A DNA stretch of 64,000 nucleotides, taken from JAGOLU01 sp037138475. Lineage in GTDB: Bacteria; Patescibacteriota; Microgenomatia; UBA1406; GWC2-37-13. The notes under the pieces are model-generated. The model searched no databases and had not been told where the DNA came from. It was given only the letters and a program-made list of their open reading frames with translations. The DNA is taken from assembly GCA_037138475.1 (NCBI GenBank), contig JBAXII010000006.1, forward strand, positions 1 to 64,000, read 5' to 3'. Position numbers and translations under genes: made by a program. Below, one piece after another: positions 17,105 through 26,272 of the stretch; within the stretch, counting starts at the first letter, position 1, and each line of letters opens with the position of its first letter.

Positions 17105-17866
17105 ATGAACATTCATTTCACACTGCACGCTGGCACTGCCGAAGCAGTCATTGATCTCCAGGGAGGGTACGTACATAGTTGGACTATAGATGGGATAGAT
17201 ATCCTTTATGTTGGCAAAGATCCGAAACGGCGCGGCATACCGCTCCTTTTTCCCTATTTTGGCAAGCCTGACTCAGCCCTTCCTCAGCATGGATTTGCAC
17301 GTGATACGCGCTGGCGCCTAGATACATCGAGTGCGAACTTTGCTTCATTAGTATTTTCAAACTCAGATATTTCTGATGCGGCACGCATATATTACCCCTA
17401 CCCATTTGAGGTACATGTGGATATGGAGCTCGCGGCAACCAGGCTCACCTATACGCTGCGTATCACTAATACGGGACTCAAGGACATGCCGATATCACCG
17501 GGTCTTCACCCCTACTGGGCAGTACCACACGCACAGAAACATCGAATCCAAATAAAGGGTATCGAGGGCTTCGATGCATCATCCATTGATTGGGATACTC
17601 AGCCTCCTGACGAGGACTTTCCGTATCTTGAAAAAGTTATTGTAAAAATGCCACAGTACTCAGTATCTATCGAAGAAGTCACTCCGAACCATCTCTCGAC
17701 TGAGCAGATCACGGTATGGTCACAACCTCTTACGAGCGCAGATCATGACTTTGTCTGTGTGGAGCCTATTTGCGGACTGCGTGGAGGGTATGTCGTGGAG
17801 CCGATACTCGTAGCTCCGACAGAGACATGGAGTGCAGCGTGGGAGTTTCACGTCACGCTCGCTTGA
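17105..17866 (+). CDS. Aldose 1-epimerase/hexose-6-phosphate mutarotase-like protein
   Basis: A 253-residue beta-sandwich mutarotase of the galactose mutarotase superfamily. Characteristic pieces are GIPLLFPYFGK (residues of about 42-52), LPQHGFARDTRW (His-Gly-Phe-Ala motif), SPGLHPYWAV near 140 (second catalytic His) and a late EPICGL. The combination GIP..FP.FG and HGFAR is typical of the YeaD-like glucose-6-phosphate 1-epimerase branch. It interconverts alpha and beta anomers. The last 14 bases overlap the convergent ruvC 3' end. Confidence 0.82.
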   Translation: MNIHFTLHAGTAEAVIDLQGGYVHSWTIDGIDILYVGKDPKRRGIPLLFPYFGKPDSALPQHGFARDTRWRLDTSSANFASLVFSNSDISDAARIYYPYPFEVHVDMELAATRLTYTLRITNTGLKDMPISPGLHPYWAVPHAQKHRIQIKGIEGFDASSIDWDTQPPDEDFPYLEKVIVKMPQYSVSIEEVTPNHLSTEQITVWSQPLTSADHDFVCVEPICGLRGGYVVEPILVAPTETWSAAWEFHVTLA

Positions 17867-18329
17867 TCACGCACCATGCGTAGCCACAGGCGATCGCATC
17901 ACTCTCATCATCATCCCCTACTGTTAGACCGCTGCCAAGCTCTAGTTTGAGCATTTTCCACACCGCAGCCTTATCGGCGCGCCCATCTCCGGTCACAATC
18001 TGTTTGATCTGAAGTGGAGTCAGGAAATGAAAGTCCAAACCATGGTGAGACGCGAGTGAAATGATCGCTCCTTGTGCCTGAGCGACTCCGATGACCGTCT
18101 TTGCATTTTTGAAGAAAAAAAGTTGCTCCATCACCATGGTATCTATCCTTTCAGTATCAATCACCTTGTCCAATGCATCCATGATGACTTTGAGTCTCAG
18201 ATCAATAGATTGTTTTGGGGTAGTCTTCACGATGCCTGACCTGACAAAGGAGATCTTGGATGAGTGAGCAGACTCAAACACTGCAAAGCCAGTTTTGTCA
18301 TAGCCGGGATCGATGGAGAGAAGGCGCAT
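17853..18329 (-). CDS. ruvC: Holliday junction resolvase RuvC
   Basis: A 158-residue RNase H-fold resolvase of normal length. The catalytic carboxylates are visible: Asp7 in SIDPGYDKTGFAVF, Glu in VMEQLFFFKNAKTV (near residue 68) and the C-terminal pair in GDDDESDAIACGYA. It cuts Holliday junctions held by RuvAB. ruvA and ruvB are both in this window but as separate units. Start at 18329 is backed by TATCAT (minus, 18336-18341) six bases upstream, with TTGCCA 16 bases further (18358-18363). Confidence 0.95.
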   Translation of the reverse strand: MRLLSIDPGYDKTGFAVFESAHSSKISFVRSGIVKTTPKQSIDLRLKVIMDALDKVIDTERIDTMVMEQLFFFKNAKTVIGVAQAQGAIISLASHHGLDFHFLTPLQIKQIVTGDGRADKAAVWKMLKLELGSGLTVGDDDESDAIACGYAWCVIKRA

Positions 18330-18335
18330 GGACTA

Positions 18336-18363
18336 ATGATAAAGGATACAGGATAAATGGCAA
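18336..18363 (-). promoter_or_regulatory. Promoter of ruvC (leaderless)
   Basis: TTGCCA (18358-18363) and TATCAT (18336-18341) on the minus strand, 16-base spacer, six bases to the ATG. Confidence 0.6.
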
Positions 18364-18445
18364 ACGAAAAAAATGCAGGATACAAGTGATATGAAAGTGG
18401 ACACCGTATGAGATCTTTCGACTCCGCTTCGCTCCGCTCAAGATG

Positions 18446-18775
18446 GGTATATAGGTCCGTTTTGTGTTGGTAAAACTATCGGTTTGTATTACTAGTACAA
18501 TACAAACAAGCAGTTTGACTCAAACTACGTTGACTATGATTGAAAAAACATGCAAGTGCTATGGTAAACAAACGGTTGCTAAATTTGGAAAGACACATGG
18601 AAGGATGATATGGCAATATCGATGCTCAGACTGATATCGAGGCTATGCGTTGCATAATTCGTCTATTAGAACTTACAGTGGGTATGGTTTTAGAGATGGA
18701 TTACTGAAGGATATTCACTCCGACAGCTGACTAAAGAATACCTAAATTACCAACACATTTTGGACCTATATACCC
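18446..18775 (+). mobile_element. Degraded insertion sequence with terminal inverted repeats
   Basis: Ends GGTATATAGGTCC...GTGTTGGTAA and its reverse TTACCAACAC...GGACCTATATACC form inverted repeats of about 27 bases (mismatches in the middle). The direct repeat AAGATG flanks both sides (18440-18445 and 18776-18781), a likely target-site duplication. The element landed in a palindromic repeat between ruvC and the 23S rRNA terminator. At 330 bases it is an internal-deletion remnant or a MITE-like derivative. Confidence 0.75.
18536..18775 (+). pseudogene. Broken IS transposase N-terminal fragment
   Basis: Starting at the ATG at 18536, the reading encodes a zinc-ribbon-like start (KTCKCYGKQTVAKFGKTHGR, then WQYRCSD), where a TGA falls at the position of the expected last cysteine. 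Further on, homology-like sequence appears in another frame (WITEGYSLRQLTKEY), with a TAG just before it. The order zinc ribbon, Trp-rich segment, then a 'YSLRQL' helix-turn-helix is typical of IS transposase N-termini. Multiple stops and a frameshift show it is dead; the catalytic core is absent. Family not certain. Confidence 0.7.
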
Positions 18776-18803
18776 AAGATGACACAATAAAGCATTTTTG
18801 AAC

Positions 18804-18834
18804 AAAAAAATCCCCTACCATACGGCAGGGGATT
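18804..18834 (-). terminator. Rho-independent terminator of the 23S rRNA unit
   Basis: Read on the minus strand: AATCCCCT, ten-base loop, AGGGGATT, then a run of T. It lies about 100 bases beyond the mature 23S 3' end. Confidence 0.9.
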
Positions 18835-19217
18835 AGTTGAATTTTTTTGATGATAGATAGAAAGTAAATCGGTATCCTTGAAAAAGGTGTTTTTGGTAGA
18901 TAGCAGCATGCACTCGCATCACTTCGTTCTATACGTAAGTGATAAGAAATCGCGCGTTAGTACCACTCGACTAAATGGATTGCTCCACTTACATCTGTGG
19001 CCTATCAAACCCGTCATCTACGGGCGCGCTAATGGGGAATTCTCATCTTGGGAAGTGCTTCGCACTTGAGATGCTTTCAGTGCTTATCACGTGGGAATCT
19101 AGCTACCGGACAATGCCCTTTTAGGACAATCCGTACACCAGGGATTCCCTCAACCCAGGTCCTCTCGTACTGTGGGTGACATCCCTCAAAATTCTAAGCG
19201 CTTGCATCGGATAGAGT

Positions 19218-19264
<47 letters not shown>

Positions 19265-19299
19265 CCGGCGAACAGCCGGACCCTTGGGAGCGACTTCAC

Positions 19300-19332
<33 letters not shown>

Positions 19333-20631
19333 GAACTTCGTCGTCGATAGGAACTCTCGGACGAAACTAGCCTGTTATCCCTAGAGTAGCTTTTATCTGT
19401 TAAGCCCGGGCCGCAATCACGGCGGCTCCGAGGATCACTAGCACCTGCTTACGCATCTGATCGACTTATAGGTCTCACAGTTAGGCCGGCTTATGGGCTT
19501 GCCCGTCCAGTGCGATTTCCATCCGCACTATGCCGACCATTGTACCCCTCCGTTACTTTTTTGGAGGGACCCGCCCCAGGTAAACTGACCATCTAGCACT
19601 GTTTTCAGTTGTAGCTGAATAAGGCAAAAACAAAGCGAAGAGAGGTGTTACATTGACGCCCGAAGGCTCCCTCCTACGCTAGACATGCACCGTGTTTTTA
19701 CCAATACCAAACTTCAGTAAAGCTTCTAGGGTCTTTTTGTCCGGATGCAAGTAGGCCGCATCTTCACAGCCATTTCAAGTTCGTCGAACAGCGGTTCAAG
19801 ACAGTTTTCAAATCGTTAAGCCATTCATGCGGGCCGGAACTTACCCGGCAAGGGGCTACGCTACCTTAGAACTCTCAGGGTTAGAGCTGTCGTTCACTGG
19901 AGCTTATACCACAACCTAGTTTGGACAATTGCTTGACCAACTTTCAGCCACGATAGTTAACTTACCAGTACCGGACAGGCTTCAGCTCCTATACAGCGCA
20001 TATGCTGCTTAGCAGGAACCTGTGTTTTAGATAAACAGTCGTTTGAAAAACGTTAGCTGAGGCCCCGCCAAAGGCGGGGCAGACCATCTCGAAAATCTTA
20101 CGGTCAACTTTTTTGCCGAGTTCCTTGAACCACCTTTAATCGTTTGCCTTGGTCTACTCGACCTGCCCACCTGTGTCGGTTATCGGTACGGGTACAATGC
20201 ACAATCCTCATCGAATTTTTCCTGGAAACGTATCGCATACACTTGACAATTCCTTGCGAAACTATCTTACACTTGAACCTCCTCCACGTGGCTACTGCCA
20301 CGCAATGTCGGTACTTGGACGACCATATAGATCGCTGTAATGAACCCATTTCGTCAGACGACGAATATAACTCATGCATCATAGTAACGGAATATTAACC
20401 GTTTGTACATCGCTCACACACCAATCTGATGTGCGGCTTAGATCCGACTTACCCGCAGCTGATTGACATTGCTGCGGAAACCTCGGGCTTTCGGCATCCA
20501 CGAATCTCACGTGGAGAAATCACTACTTATGTCAGCATTCTCACTCGATAGCGCTCCACGGTCGCTTACACTCCCGCTTCGTTGCTGCTATCGACGCTCC
20601 TCTACCACGCTCGTGCGTAGCACCAGAAACA

Positions 20632-20745
20632 GAATCCACAATGTCCAATGTCAATGTACAAATAATATGCAATATAAATTCCAATTTAAATTTACATTTA
20701 AATTTGCATTATTTGCAGATTGTAGATTGCGAATTGTAGATTTGC
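20632..20745 (-). repeat. AT-rich word-repeat insertion in a 23S domain III/IV helix
   Basis: About 114 bases of AATTCCAATTT, AAATTTACATTT, CAGATTGTAGATTG words sit at the tip of a helix whose two arms still pair (CGTGCGTAGCAC with GTGCTACACACG). By comparison with E. coli this is the region of helix 63. Confidence 0.8.
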
Positions 20746-21462
20746 TATCTCTCGTGCTACACACGAACATCTCCGTCTTCGGTACTTAGTTTGAGCTCCG
20801 ATCATTTTCGGCGCAGAGTTTCCAAATATTCTGGTGAGCTGTTACGCACTCTTTAAAGGATGGCTGCTTCTGAGCCAACCTCCCAGCTGTATAAGAAACT
20901 CGACGGCCTTTTCCACTAAACTAAGATTTAGGAACCTTAGACGGGAGTCTGGGTTGTTTCCCTCTCGCCCATACCAGCTTATACCGGTAGGACTGACTCC
21001 CGTAGATATTTGCCACAGTATTCGGAGTTTGGTTGATCGACGATACCTTGCGGCACCGGCCATCATCCAGTAGCTCTACCTCTGTGGGTACTCTACGAGG
21101 CTATACCTAAATATATCTCGAGGAGAACCAGCTATTTCTGTGTTCGATTGGCATATTGCCCCTAACCACAAGTCGTCCCACCGGATTTCACCCCAGACGG
21201 GTACGGTCCTCCCCCTCACCTTTCGGGAGGGTTCAACCTGCTCATGGTTAGCTCACACAGTTTCGGGTTTATCGCGTACTCGCTTTATTGCGCCCTATTC
21301 AGACTCGGTTTCCCTTTGCCTCCCCACCATAAGTGGTTAGACGCGAATAAACGATAACTCGCTGACTCATTCTTCAATAGGCACGACATCATCCCGCCAA
21401 AGGCGAGACTCTGTCTGTTTGTTAGCCGTTGGTTTCAGTATCTATTTCACTCCCTTCTTAAG

Positions 21463-21505
<43 letters not shown>

Positions 21506-21835
21506 AAGTTTGTGTGTTTAGTCTTAGATCGTGACCGACCTCGATTCCCACAAGGTTTGCCGTGCCTCGTGGTACTTAGGTGCATACTACCGGGTAAGAT
21601 GATTTCGCATACGGGGCTATCACCCGCTATGGCCAGACTTTCCAGACTGTTCTGCTTTCATCTCACGCATCAGATATCGTATGTCCTGCAACCCCTACCC
21701 CTTGCGGGATAGGTTTAGACTGTTCCGCTTTCGCTCGCCGCTACTAACGGAATCTCTTTTGATTTATTTTCCTCCGGTTACTTAGATGTTTCAGTTCACC
21801 GGGTACCCCGCTCGTCCGAAGGACGAGAAATTCCA

Positions 21836-21960
21836 AAGAAATTAAGATCCAAATTCCAAATACCAAATAGCAAATAATATCCAACAATCAAATTCCAATT
21901 GGAACTTGAGCATTGAGATTTATTTGTGAACTTGGAACTTGGAACTTGATATTCTAATTA
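21836..21960 (-). repeat. AT-rich word-repeat insertion in 23S domain I
   Basis: About 125 bases of AATTCCAAATACC, CAAATAGCAAATAA and GGAACTTGGAACTTG words. It is bracketed by GTCCGAAGGAC and GTCCTTCGGAC, which can pair and present the insertion as an extended hairpin. Confidence 0.8.
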
Positions 21961-22142
21961 CTTGAAAAATCTTGTCCTTCGGACGGCTCCTCTGACTTTC
22001 ATCAGAGGGGATTACTCCATTCGGAAACTGCCGGGTATAGCGCCTGTTAACGGGCTCACCGGCAATATCGTACGTATACATACGTCCTTCTTCGGCACAA
22101 ACTTCCAAGGCATCCTCCAACGGCTTTAATTCTCTTATCACT

Positions 22143-22451
22143 TATATATAAAAACTTGAGTCATCTTTGTATCACTACAAAAATGACTATTCTGTGACAC
22201 AAGCACTACTGCTTGCTATCCACCAAAAAGACCATTTTCTCGAATCAATATTTACTTAGATTTACTTTTGATATCATCATCAACGATTTGTGAACGTGCG
22301 GACAGCGCGAAAGCTGCAAGCTGCTAGCGACGAGCAACAAGAATAGTATCTTGCGCTTGTAGCTAAGAGCTTAGAGCTTTGTATGAGTGTGGACCCAACC
22401 GGACTTCCTTCGACAAGCTCAGGATGAACTTCTCGTCCGCTTGGATTCGTG
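22143..22451 (-). other. tRNA-Ala to 23S spacer
   Basis: About 310 bases with no gene. It contains the 5' processing arm of 23S, AT-rich sequence, self-similar words (GCTTGTAGCTAAGAGCTTAGAGC) and, at its right end, a palindromic element with a duplicated tRNA-Ala tail (22387-22448). No tRNA-Ile or 16S fragment is seen. Confidence 0.7.
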
Positions 22452-22467
22452 TGGACCCAACCGGACT
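22387..22467 (-). repeat. Duplicated tRNA-Ala 3' end around a palindromic insert
   Basis: The 19-base string GTGTGGACCCAACCGGACT occurs at 22387-22405 and 22449-22467; the right copy is the tRNA-Ala acceptor and T-arm end. Between them lies a repeat-family segment (CCTTCGACAAGCTCAGGATGAAC...). Confidence 0.9.
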
Positions 22468-22524
22468 CGAACCGGTGAGCTCTTCATTGCAAATGAAGCG
22501 TTCTACCAACTGAACTATGGGCCC
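22452..22524 (-). tRNA. tRNA-Ala (anticodon TGC)
   Basis: Read on the minus strand: acceptor GGGCCCA/TGGGTCC, anticodon stem CTTCA/TGAAG with loop TTTGCAA, T-arm ACCGG-TTCGAGT-CCGGT. It precedes 23S in the same transcript, the position it normally holds in a 16S-23S spacer. CCA not encoded. Confidence 0.95.
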
Positions 22525-22661
22525 TTTCGAAAGTGGATCGTACTCTCGCTTGAGAAACTACCGCCAGTCTAAAAGAGTGCTACAGTTTTGGTGTACTTCC
22601 ACCCAAATGAAAATAAAAAAGTGCGAAAAAACAATACCCACAAAAATGCGGATCAAGATCA

Positions 22662-22689
22662 ATTCTAACAAGTTCAATCCTATTGTCAA
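22662..22689 (-). promoter_or_regulatory. Strong promoter of the tRNA-Ala/23S unit
   Basis: TTGACA (22684-22689), 16-base spacer, TAGAAT (22662-22667) on the minus strand, giving a leader of about 130 bases. This is the best -35/-10 pair in the region. Confidence 0.7.
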
Positions 22690-22790
22690 CAGGTAATCAA
22701 TGCCCAAACTGAAGTGTGTTTGATTTTCGCTGCTACGGGCATGTAGAAAATGCCCGATATGCTGAAACAGACGGCACTACTTAAGCCCTA

Positions 22791-22818
22791 ATTATACCAG
22801 GTGATTTGTAGCTCGCAA
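22791..22818 (-). promoter_or_regulatory. Second upstream promoter candidate of the rRNA unit
   Basis: TTGCGA (22813-22818), 16-base spacer and TATAAT (22791-22796) on the minus strand. Two tandem promoters would fit an rRNA unit. Confidence 0.45.
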
Positions 22819-22823
22819 TGGGC

Positions 22824-22853
22824 TTTACAGTCTGGGTCTGGATGAAGTATCAT
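22824..22853 (+). promoter_or_regulatory. Promoter of the PEP-synthase-like gene (leaderless)
   Basis: TTTACA (22824-22829), 18-base spacer, TATCAT (22848-22853), six bases to the ATG at 22860. Confidence 0.65.
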
Positions 22854-22859
22854 ATTCAC

Positions 22860-23786
22860 ATGCCAACTTTCCCCACTGTCGCGATATGGTTAGTAGACTA
22901 TCAGGGGCATGACCTTGGACGTTATGCATCACTATTTGAGTGTAGACTCCCTTCTCCTATAGGATTTGTGGTGACTCACCAGGCCATCCAAGAGGTCTTT
23001 CTCACTCCCGTTGTCAAAATGAAAATCGAGGCAGTGCGTGATGCATATGTAGCTGATGGGACTTATGAGATCGAGTCTGGGCGAGCGCAAATCGTAGAAC
23101 TGATCAGAAATATCAGGATTCCTCGTGTGTTTTCGTACTCTATTACGCACAAATACGAGCTGATGCTCGAAAAAGAACACCTGACCCAAGGACGAGAGGT
23201 CTCTCATTTGGACCGCGCAAAGCATGTCTTGGCCTATGTATACCGCCCTCCCACCGTCTCTATATCGACACTCCCTGTGCCAAATGTCACCACTATCGCA
23301 TCTGGATCGACCAGCATCCTCGAATCCCTAAAACAAGTAGTGATCGATCACCTCTGCCTCCATTTGCACACCAAAAATGAGCTCTTACTGCCAAGCATAC
23401 TCATCAGACGCATCCCACAGGCAGAGTTTATCGGTATTTGTGAGCAGCGTGAGCGTGATTTGTCTCCTGAGTTGATCATATCCGCGTTCCATGGTGCAGT
23501 AGCGCTCGATATCGCTCCTGATGTATTTGTGGTAGACCCTGCGACACTCGAGCTCACGGCCCGTCATACGATGACTCAGCCATACAAAATGGTCCTCCAT
23601 GGCAACCATTACAAGCAGGTCCTGCTCCCTGAGTCGTTGGGCTCACTTCCAAACATCTCAGATGAGATCGTGCAGCGCGTGGCAAAGATCACCCTCGATA
23701 TCAAGCGCAAGCTCTACTTTCCCCACAAGGTCTACTGGGTCATCGAGGCAGGGCGTCTCATCATCACTGATATAAAGAAATCCTGA
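22860..23786 (+). CDS. PEP synthase/PPDK N-terminal-like protein, degenerate
   Basis: A 308-residue protein with the outline of the PEP-utilising ATP-grasp (PPDK_N) domain but reduced. PSPIGFVVTHQAIQEVFL near residue 33 matches 'vPpGFvvt..ay..fl'. A following segment ends QIVELIRNIRIP like the 'ir.lI...piP' block. The end, KVYWVIEAGRLIITDIKKS, is like 'DiEWai..g.lyilQaRp'. The ATP-binding Gly/Arg motifs and the phosphohistidine domain are missing, so activity is doubtful. Start at 22860 is fixed by the leaderless promoter. It ends two bases before ruvA, forming an operon. Function unknown; the family call is tentative. Confidence 0.55.
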   Translation: MPTFPTVAIWLVDYQGHDLGRYASLFECRLPSPIGFVVTHQAIQEVFLTPVVKMKIEAVRDAYVADGTYEIESGRAQIVELIRNIRIPRVFSYSITHKYELMLEKEHLTQGREVSHLDRAKHVLAYVYRPPTVSISTLPVPNVTTIASGSTSILESLKQVVIDHLCLHLHTKNELLLPSILIRRIPQAEFIGICEQRERDLSPELIISAFHGAVALDIAPDVFVVDPATLELTARHTMTQPYKMVLHGNHYKQVLLPESLGSLPNISDEIVQRVAKITLDIKRKLYFPHKVYWVIEAGRLIITDIKKS

Positions 23787-23788
23787 CT

Positions 23789-24352
23789 ATGATAGGTAAA
23801 ATCAAAGGATCTCTGATCGAGGTAAATCTCCATGAAGGCATCATCATGACTGCCTCTGGCATCGGCTATCGGATCTACCTGACGCAAAAACTCCTCGCAC
23901 TTCCGCTCCCCTCTGAGCTCGAGATCTATACTCATCATCAGATACGTGAGGATGCGCAGGTACTGTATGGATTTGTGTCGTATCAGGAATATCAGTTTTT
24001 CACCCTTCTCCTCACGGTGGATGGAGTGGGACCAAAGACTGCGTTCACTGTCATCTCTCAGTTGACCCCGAGCGAGGTATATGAGGCAGTACGTGCAAAT
24101 GACGTCACCGCGCTGACTAAAGTATCGGGTCTGGGTAAAAAGACTGCTCAAAAGATCATCCTCGAACTCTCAAATAAGTTTAAAACAGGCTTTGATCTTG
24201 AGAAGGTGAAGGAGGTCGAGGTAGATGAGGAAGCAGTGCTCGCCCTAGTCGCCCTCGGCTACCCAAAAGCCGATGCAAAAAAGATGCTCGAGAAAGTAGA
24301 TCCTTCACTCCCTCTGACGGAGAAGGTGACGAGCGCGTTGAAGAAGAAGTGA
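23789..24352 (+). CDS. ruvA: Holliday junction branch migration protein RuvA
   Basis: A 187-residue RuvA. Domain I (OB fold) starts MIGKIKGSLIEV. Domain II has the two helix-hairpin-helix motifs (VDGVGPKTAFTVI near 76 and VSGLGKKTAQKIILEL near 110) that hold the junction backbone. Domain III (EAVLALVALGYPKADAKKML) contacts RuvB. It forms a tetramer on Holliday junctions. The gene follows the PEP-synthase-like gene with two bases between. Confidence 0.96.
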   Translation: MIGKIKGSLIEVNLHEGIIMTASGIGYRIYLTQKLLALPLPSELEIYTHHQIREDAQVLYGFVSYQEYQFFTLLLTVDGVGPKTAFTVISQLTPSEVYEAVRANDVTALTKVSGLGKKTAQKIILELSNKFKTGFDLEKVKEVEVDEEAVLALVALGYPKADAKKMLEKVDPSLPLTEKVTSALKKK

Positions 24353-24354
24353 CC

Positions 24355-24951
24355 TTATGGTGTAGGAGTCTTAGTATACCTACTGTTTGGTGCGAGGGGT
24401 GCTGGATTGAGTATGTCACCCTTCAGCGGCACTGGCGCTCTTCTTGTCCAAGTAACTTTGATCCCATTTCCAGTATTTTCAGTGCATATCCTACTGCCCC
24501 CACTTTGTGCACAACTACTGATTATTGGATCTTGTTGTAATACAAGATGGTTGGCTCCATCTCCACCATTTACAAGAGTAAAATTCGGAAATACGCAGAC
24601 GTGGTATGGACCTAAATTTGCAACACCAGTTAAGTAAGTATTGGGCCATACCTCATCTAGATTTGTGTATCTAAAAACTTGACCAGCCACTGTTGCAATA
24701 GGACAATATGCACGCAAGTCAAGCGGCGCAGTGAGTATTTCGGGAGTTGGAGTGGGACGTTGTGTGGGAGATGTTACAGGCTCAGTAATATTTTGACCTC
24801 TACGAGCTATATCTGTTGATGGTGCAGTTGGAATGCGTTGAGACCCATAAACAGTAAGATAATTTACAGTTTCTGTGACACCAATACAAGCGCATGCTCC
24901 AACAGTAATTGCGACCGCAACCCCCAAAGCTTTTTTACCACCTTCTACCAT
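24355..24951 (-). CDS. Secreted or membrane-anchored protein of unknown function
   Basis: A 198-residue protein with an N-terminal hydrophobic segment (ALGVAVAITVGACACIGV, residues of about 8-25), a Thr/Pro stalk (TSPTQRPTPTPE) and a C-terminal domain of about 120 residues with six cysteines, suggesting disulfides outside the cell. No known domain recognised. It converges on ruvA with two bases between stops. Start supported by TATATT (minus, 24958-24963) six bases upstream. Confidence 0.65.
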   Translation of the reverse strand: MVEGGKKALGVAVAITVGACACIGVTETVNYLTVYGSQRIPTAPSTDIARRGQNITEPVTSPTQRPTPTPEILTAPLDLRAYCPIATVAGQVFRYTNLDEVWPNTYLTGVANLGPYHVCVFPNFTLVNGGDGANHLVLQQDPIISSCAQSGGSRICTENTGNGIKVTWTRRAPVPLKGDILNPAPLAPNSRYTKTPTP

Positions 24952-25042
24952 CCCAATAATATATCATAGAAATTTCAGGCCTGTATGACCTGGGTCACAG
25001 GTTACTCGCACTCATTGGGGTTTATTTGAGCACGGGGCTTGA

Positions 25043-25048
25043 TACAAT
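25043..25048 (+). promoter_or_regulatory. Leaderless -10 box for ruvB
   Basis: TACAAT followed by seven bases and the ATG at 25056. It excludes in-frame TTG and ATG codons at 25026 and 25047. Confidence 0.6.
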
Positions 25049-25055
25049 GCACCCT

Positions 25056-26042
25056 ATGAGCGATGAGAAAAAGCAACCAGAAAAGCAACCAGATTTGAAC
25101 CTGCGCCCACGCACTCTCAAGGAGTACATAGGTCAGGGTACCGCGGTAAAGACGCTTCAACTTTTCCTCGATGGAGTAAAGAAACGTGGCGTCGCGACAG
25201 AGCATATCCTCTTTTATGGTCCTCCAGGTATCGGCAAAACAACACTTTCGTATATCATCGCGCAGGAGCTCAGGGGAGATATCAAAATCACCTCAGGTGC
25301 CGCGCTCACTAAGACCGGGGATCTTGCGGCTATCCTGACAAACCTCAAGGACGGTGATATTCTCTTTATCGATGAGATTCACCGCATGCCAAAGCCTGTA
25401 GAGGAGATGTTGTATCCTGTCATGGAGGAGTACGCGCTTGATATCATCATCGGCAAAGGTCCCTCGGCACGCACTGTGCGACTTGATATCCCCAAGATCA
25501 CGATCGTCGGCGCTACGACGAAGCTCGCGCTCCTCTCGGCGCCACTCCGTGATAGATTTGGACTCCTCCTCCGCCTCGATTTTTATACTGATTCTGAGAT
25601 GGTGGAGATCGTGACGAGGTCTGCTGACAAGCTCGGTGCGCCGATCACCCCTGGCGCTGCGCTGCAGATCGCGATCCGCAGTCGACATACACCACGTCTC
25701 GCAAATCGACTCCTCAAGCGTGCACGAGACCTCCTCCAGGTGCAGGGACACGTAGAGATTGATGAGACAGCCCTTCAAGGACTCTTTGCATTGCTTGAGA
25801 TCGATCATGCGGGGCTCACCGACATTGATAGACAGTATTTGCGTGTACTTGCGGTGACCTTTGAAAATCGACCAGTTGGCATCGAGACGATTGCTGCTTC
25901 ACTCGCTGAGGACATTCGCACGGTCGAAGAGTTTGTCGAACCCTACCTGCTCCAGATGGGATTTATCCAAAAAACACCTCGGGGAAGGGTCGTCGCGCCA
26001 GATGGTCTCAAACACCTCCAGAGCCATCATGTGATAAAATGA
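25056..26042 (+). CDS. ruvB: Holliday junction branch migration ATPase RuvB
   Basis: A 328-residue AAA+ helicase. RPRTLKEYIGQ is the usual start, Walker A is FYGPPGIGKTTL, Walker B LFIDEIHRM, sensor 1 IVGATTK and the arginine-finger block LRDRFGLLLRLDFY. The C-terminal winged helix ends VEPYLLQMGFIQKTPRGRV. Hexamers drive branch migration with RuvA. It is separated from ruvA by a convergent gene, unlike the usual ruvAB operon. Start at 25056 is chosen from the leaderless -10 box. Confidence 0.97.
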   Translation: MSDEKKQPEKQPDLNLRPRTLKEYIGQGTAVKTLQLFLDGVKKRGVATEHILFYGPPGIGKTTLSYIIAQELRGDIKITSGAALTKTGDLAAILTNLKDGDILFIDEIHRMPKPVEEMLYPVMEEYALDIIIGKGPSARTVRLDIPKITIVGATTKLALLSAPLRDRFGLLLRLDFYTDSEMVEIVTRSADKLGAPITPGAALQIAIRSRHTPRLANRLLKRARDLLQVQGHVEIDETALQGLFALLEIDHAGLTDIDRQYLRVLAVTFENRPVGIETIAASLAEDIRTVEEFVEPYLLQMGFIQKTPRGRVVAPDGLKHLQSHHVIK

Positions 26043-26142
26043 GTTGTGTTCACCTATTTGCGATGCGCAAGCTTGTCATGGTGAGCTTGACGAACCATGA
26101 CGCGTCACACTTCGTCCAAGCTCAGTGTGGCTCTTGTTCATA
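26041..26142. repeat. Palindromic repeat before tRNA-Leu
   Basis: GTCATGGTGAGCTTGACGAACCATGAC and CACACTTCGTCCAAGCTCAGTGTGG form two inverted repeats, a diverged member of the palindrome family. Confidence 0.7.
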
Positions 26143-26226
26143 TGCCCGGATGGCGAAATGGCAGACGCGCAACACTTAAAATGTTGTAGTGACAACACTA
26201 TGTGGGTTCGAGTCCCACTCTGGGCA
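26143..26226 (+). tRNA. tRNA-Leu (anticodon TAA)
   Basis: Class II tRNA: acceptor GCCCGGA/TCTGGGC, anticodon stem CAACA/TGTTG with loop CTTAAAA, a long variable arm and T-arm TGGG-TTCGAGT-CCCA. 84 bases, CCA not encoded. Confidence 0.95.
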
Positions 26227-26272
26227 CTGATTGGACAAGGTGAAACGAAACATATTTGTTAAAATAGGGTAT

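Larger units (their letters stand above)
22525..22859 (-). other. rRNA leader and divergent promoter region
   Basis: This gene-free stretch holds promoters for the rRNA unit (minus) and for the gene at 22860 (plus). A leader hairpin on the minus RNA (CGGGCAT at 22736-22742 with ATGCCCG at 22750-22756) could act in antitermination or processing; this is inferred. Confidence 0.55.

Noticed and set aside
18536..18775. Reassigned TGA codon (Gly or Trp) suggested by RCSD-TGA in the transposase fragment
   Set aside because: Other stops and a frameshift show decay, and TGA ends many intact genes in the window.
18835..18937. 5S rRNA downstream of 23S
   Set aside because: The gap to the terminator is about 100 bases and has none of the conserved 5S blocks.
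20632..20745. Self-splicing intron in 23S
   Set aside because: Too short, no group I/II core and no homing endonuclease; the sequence is word repeat.
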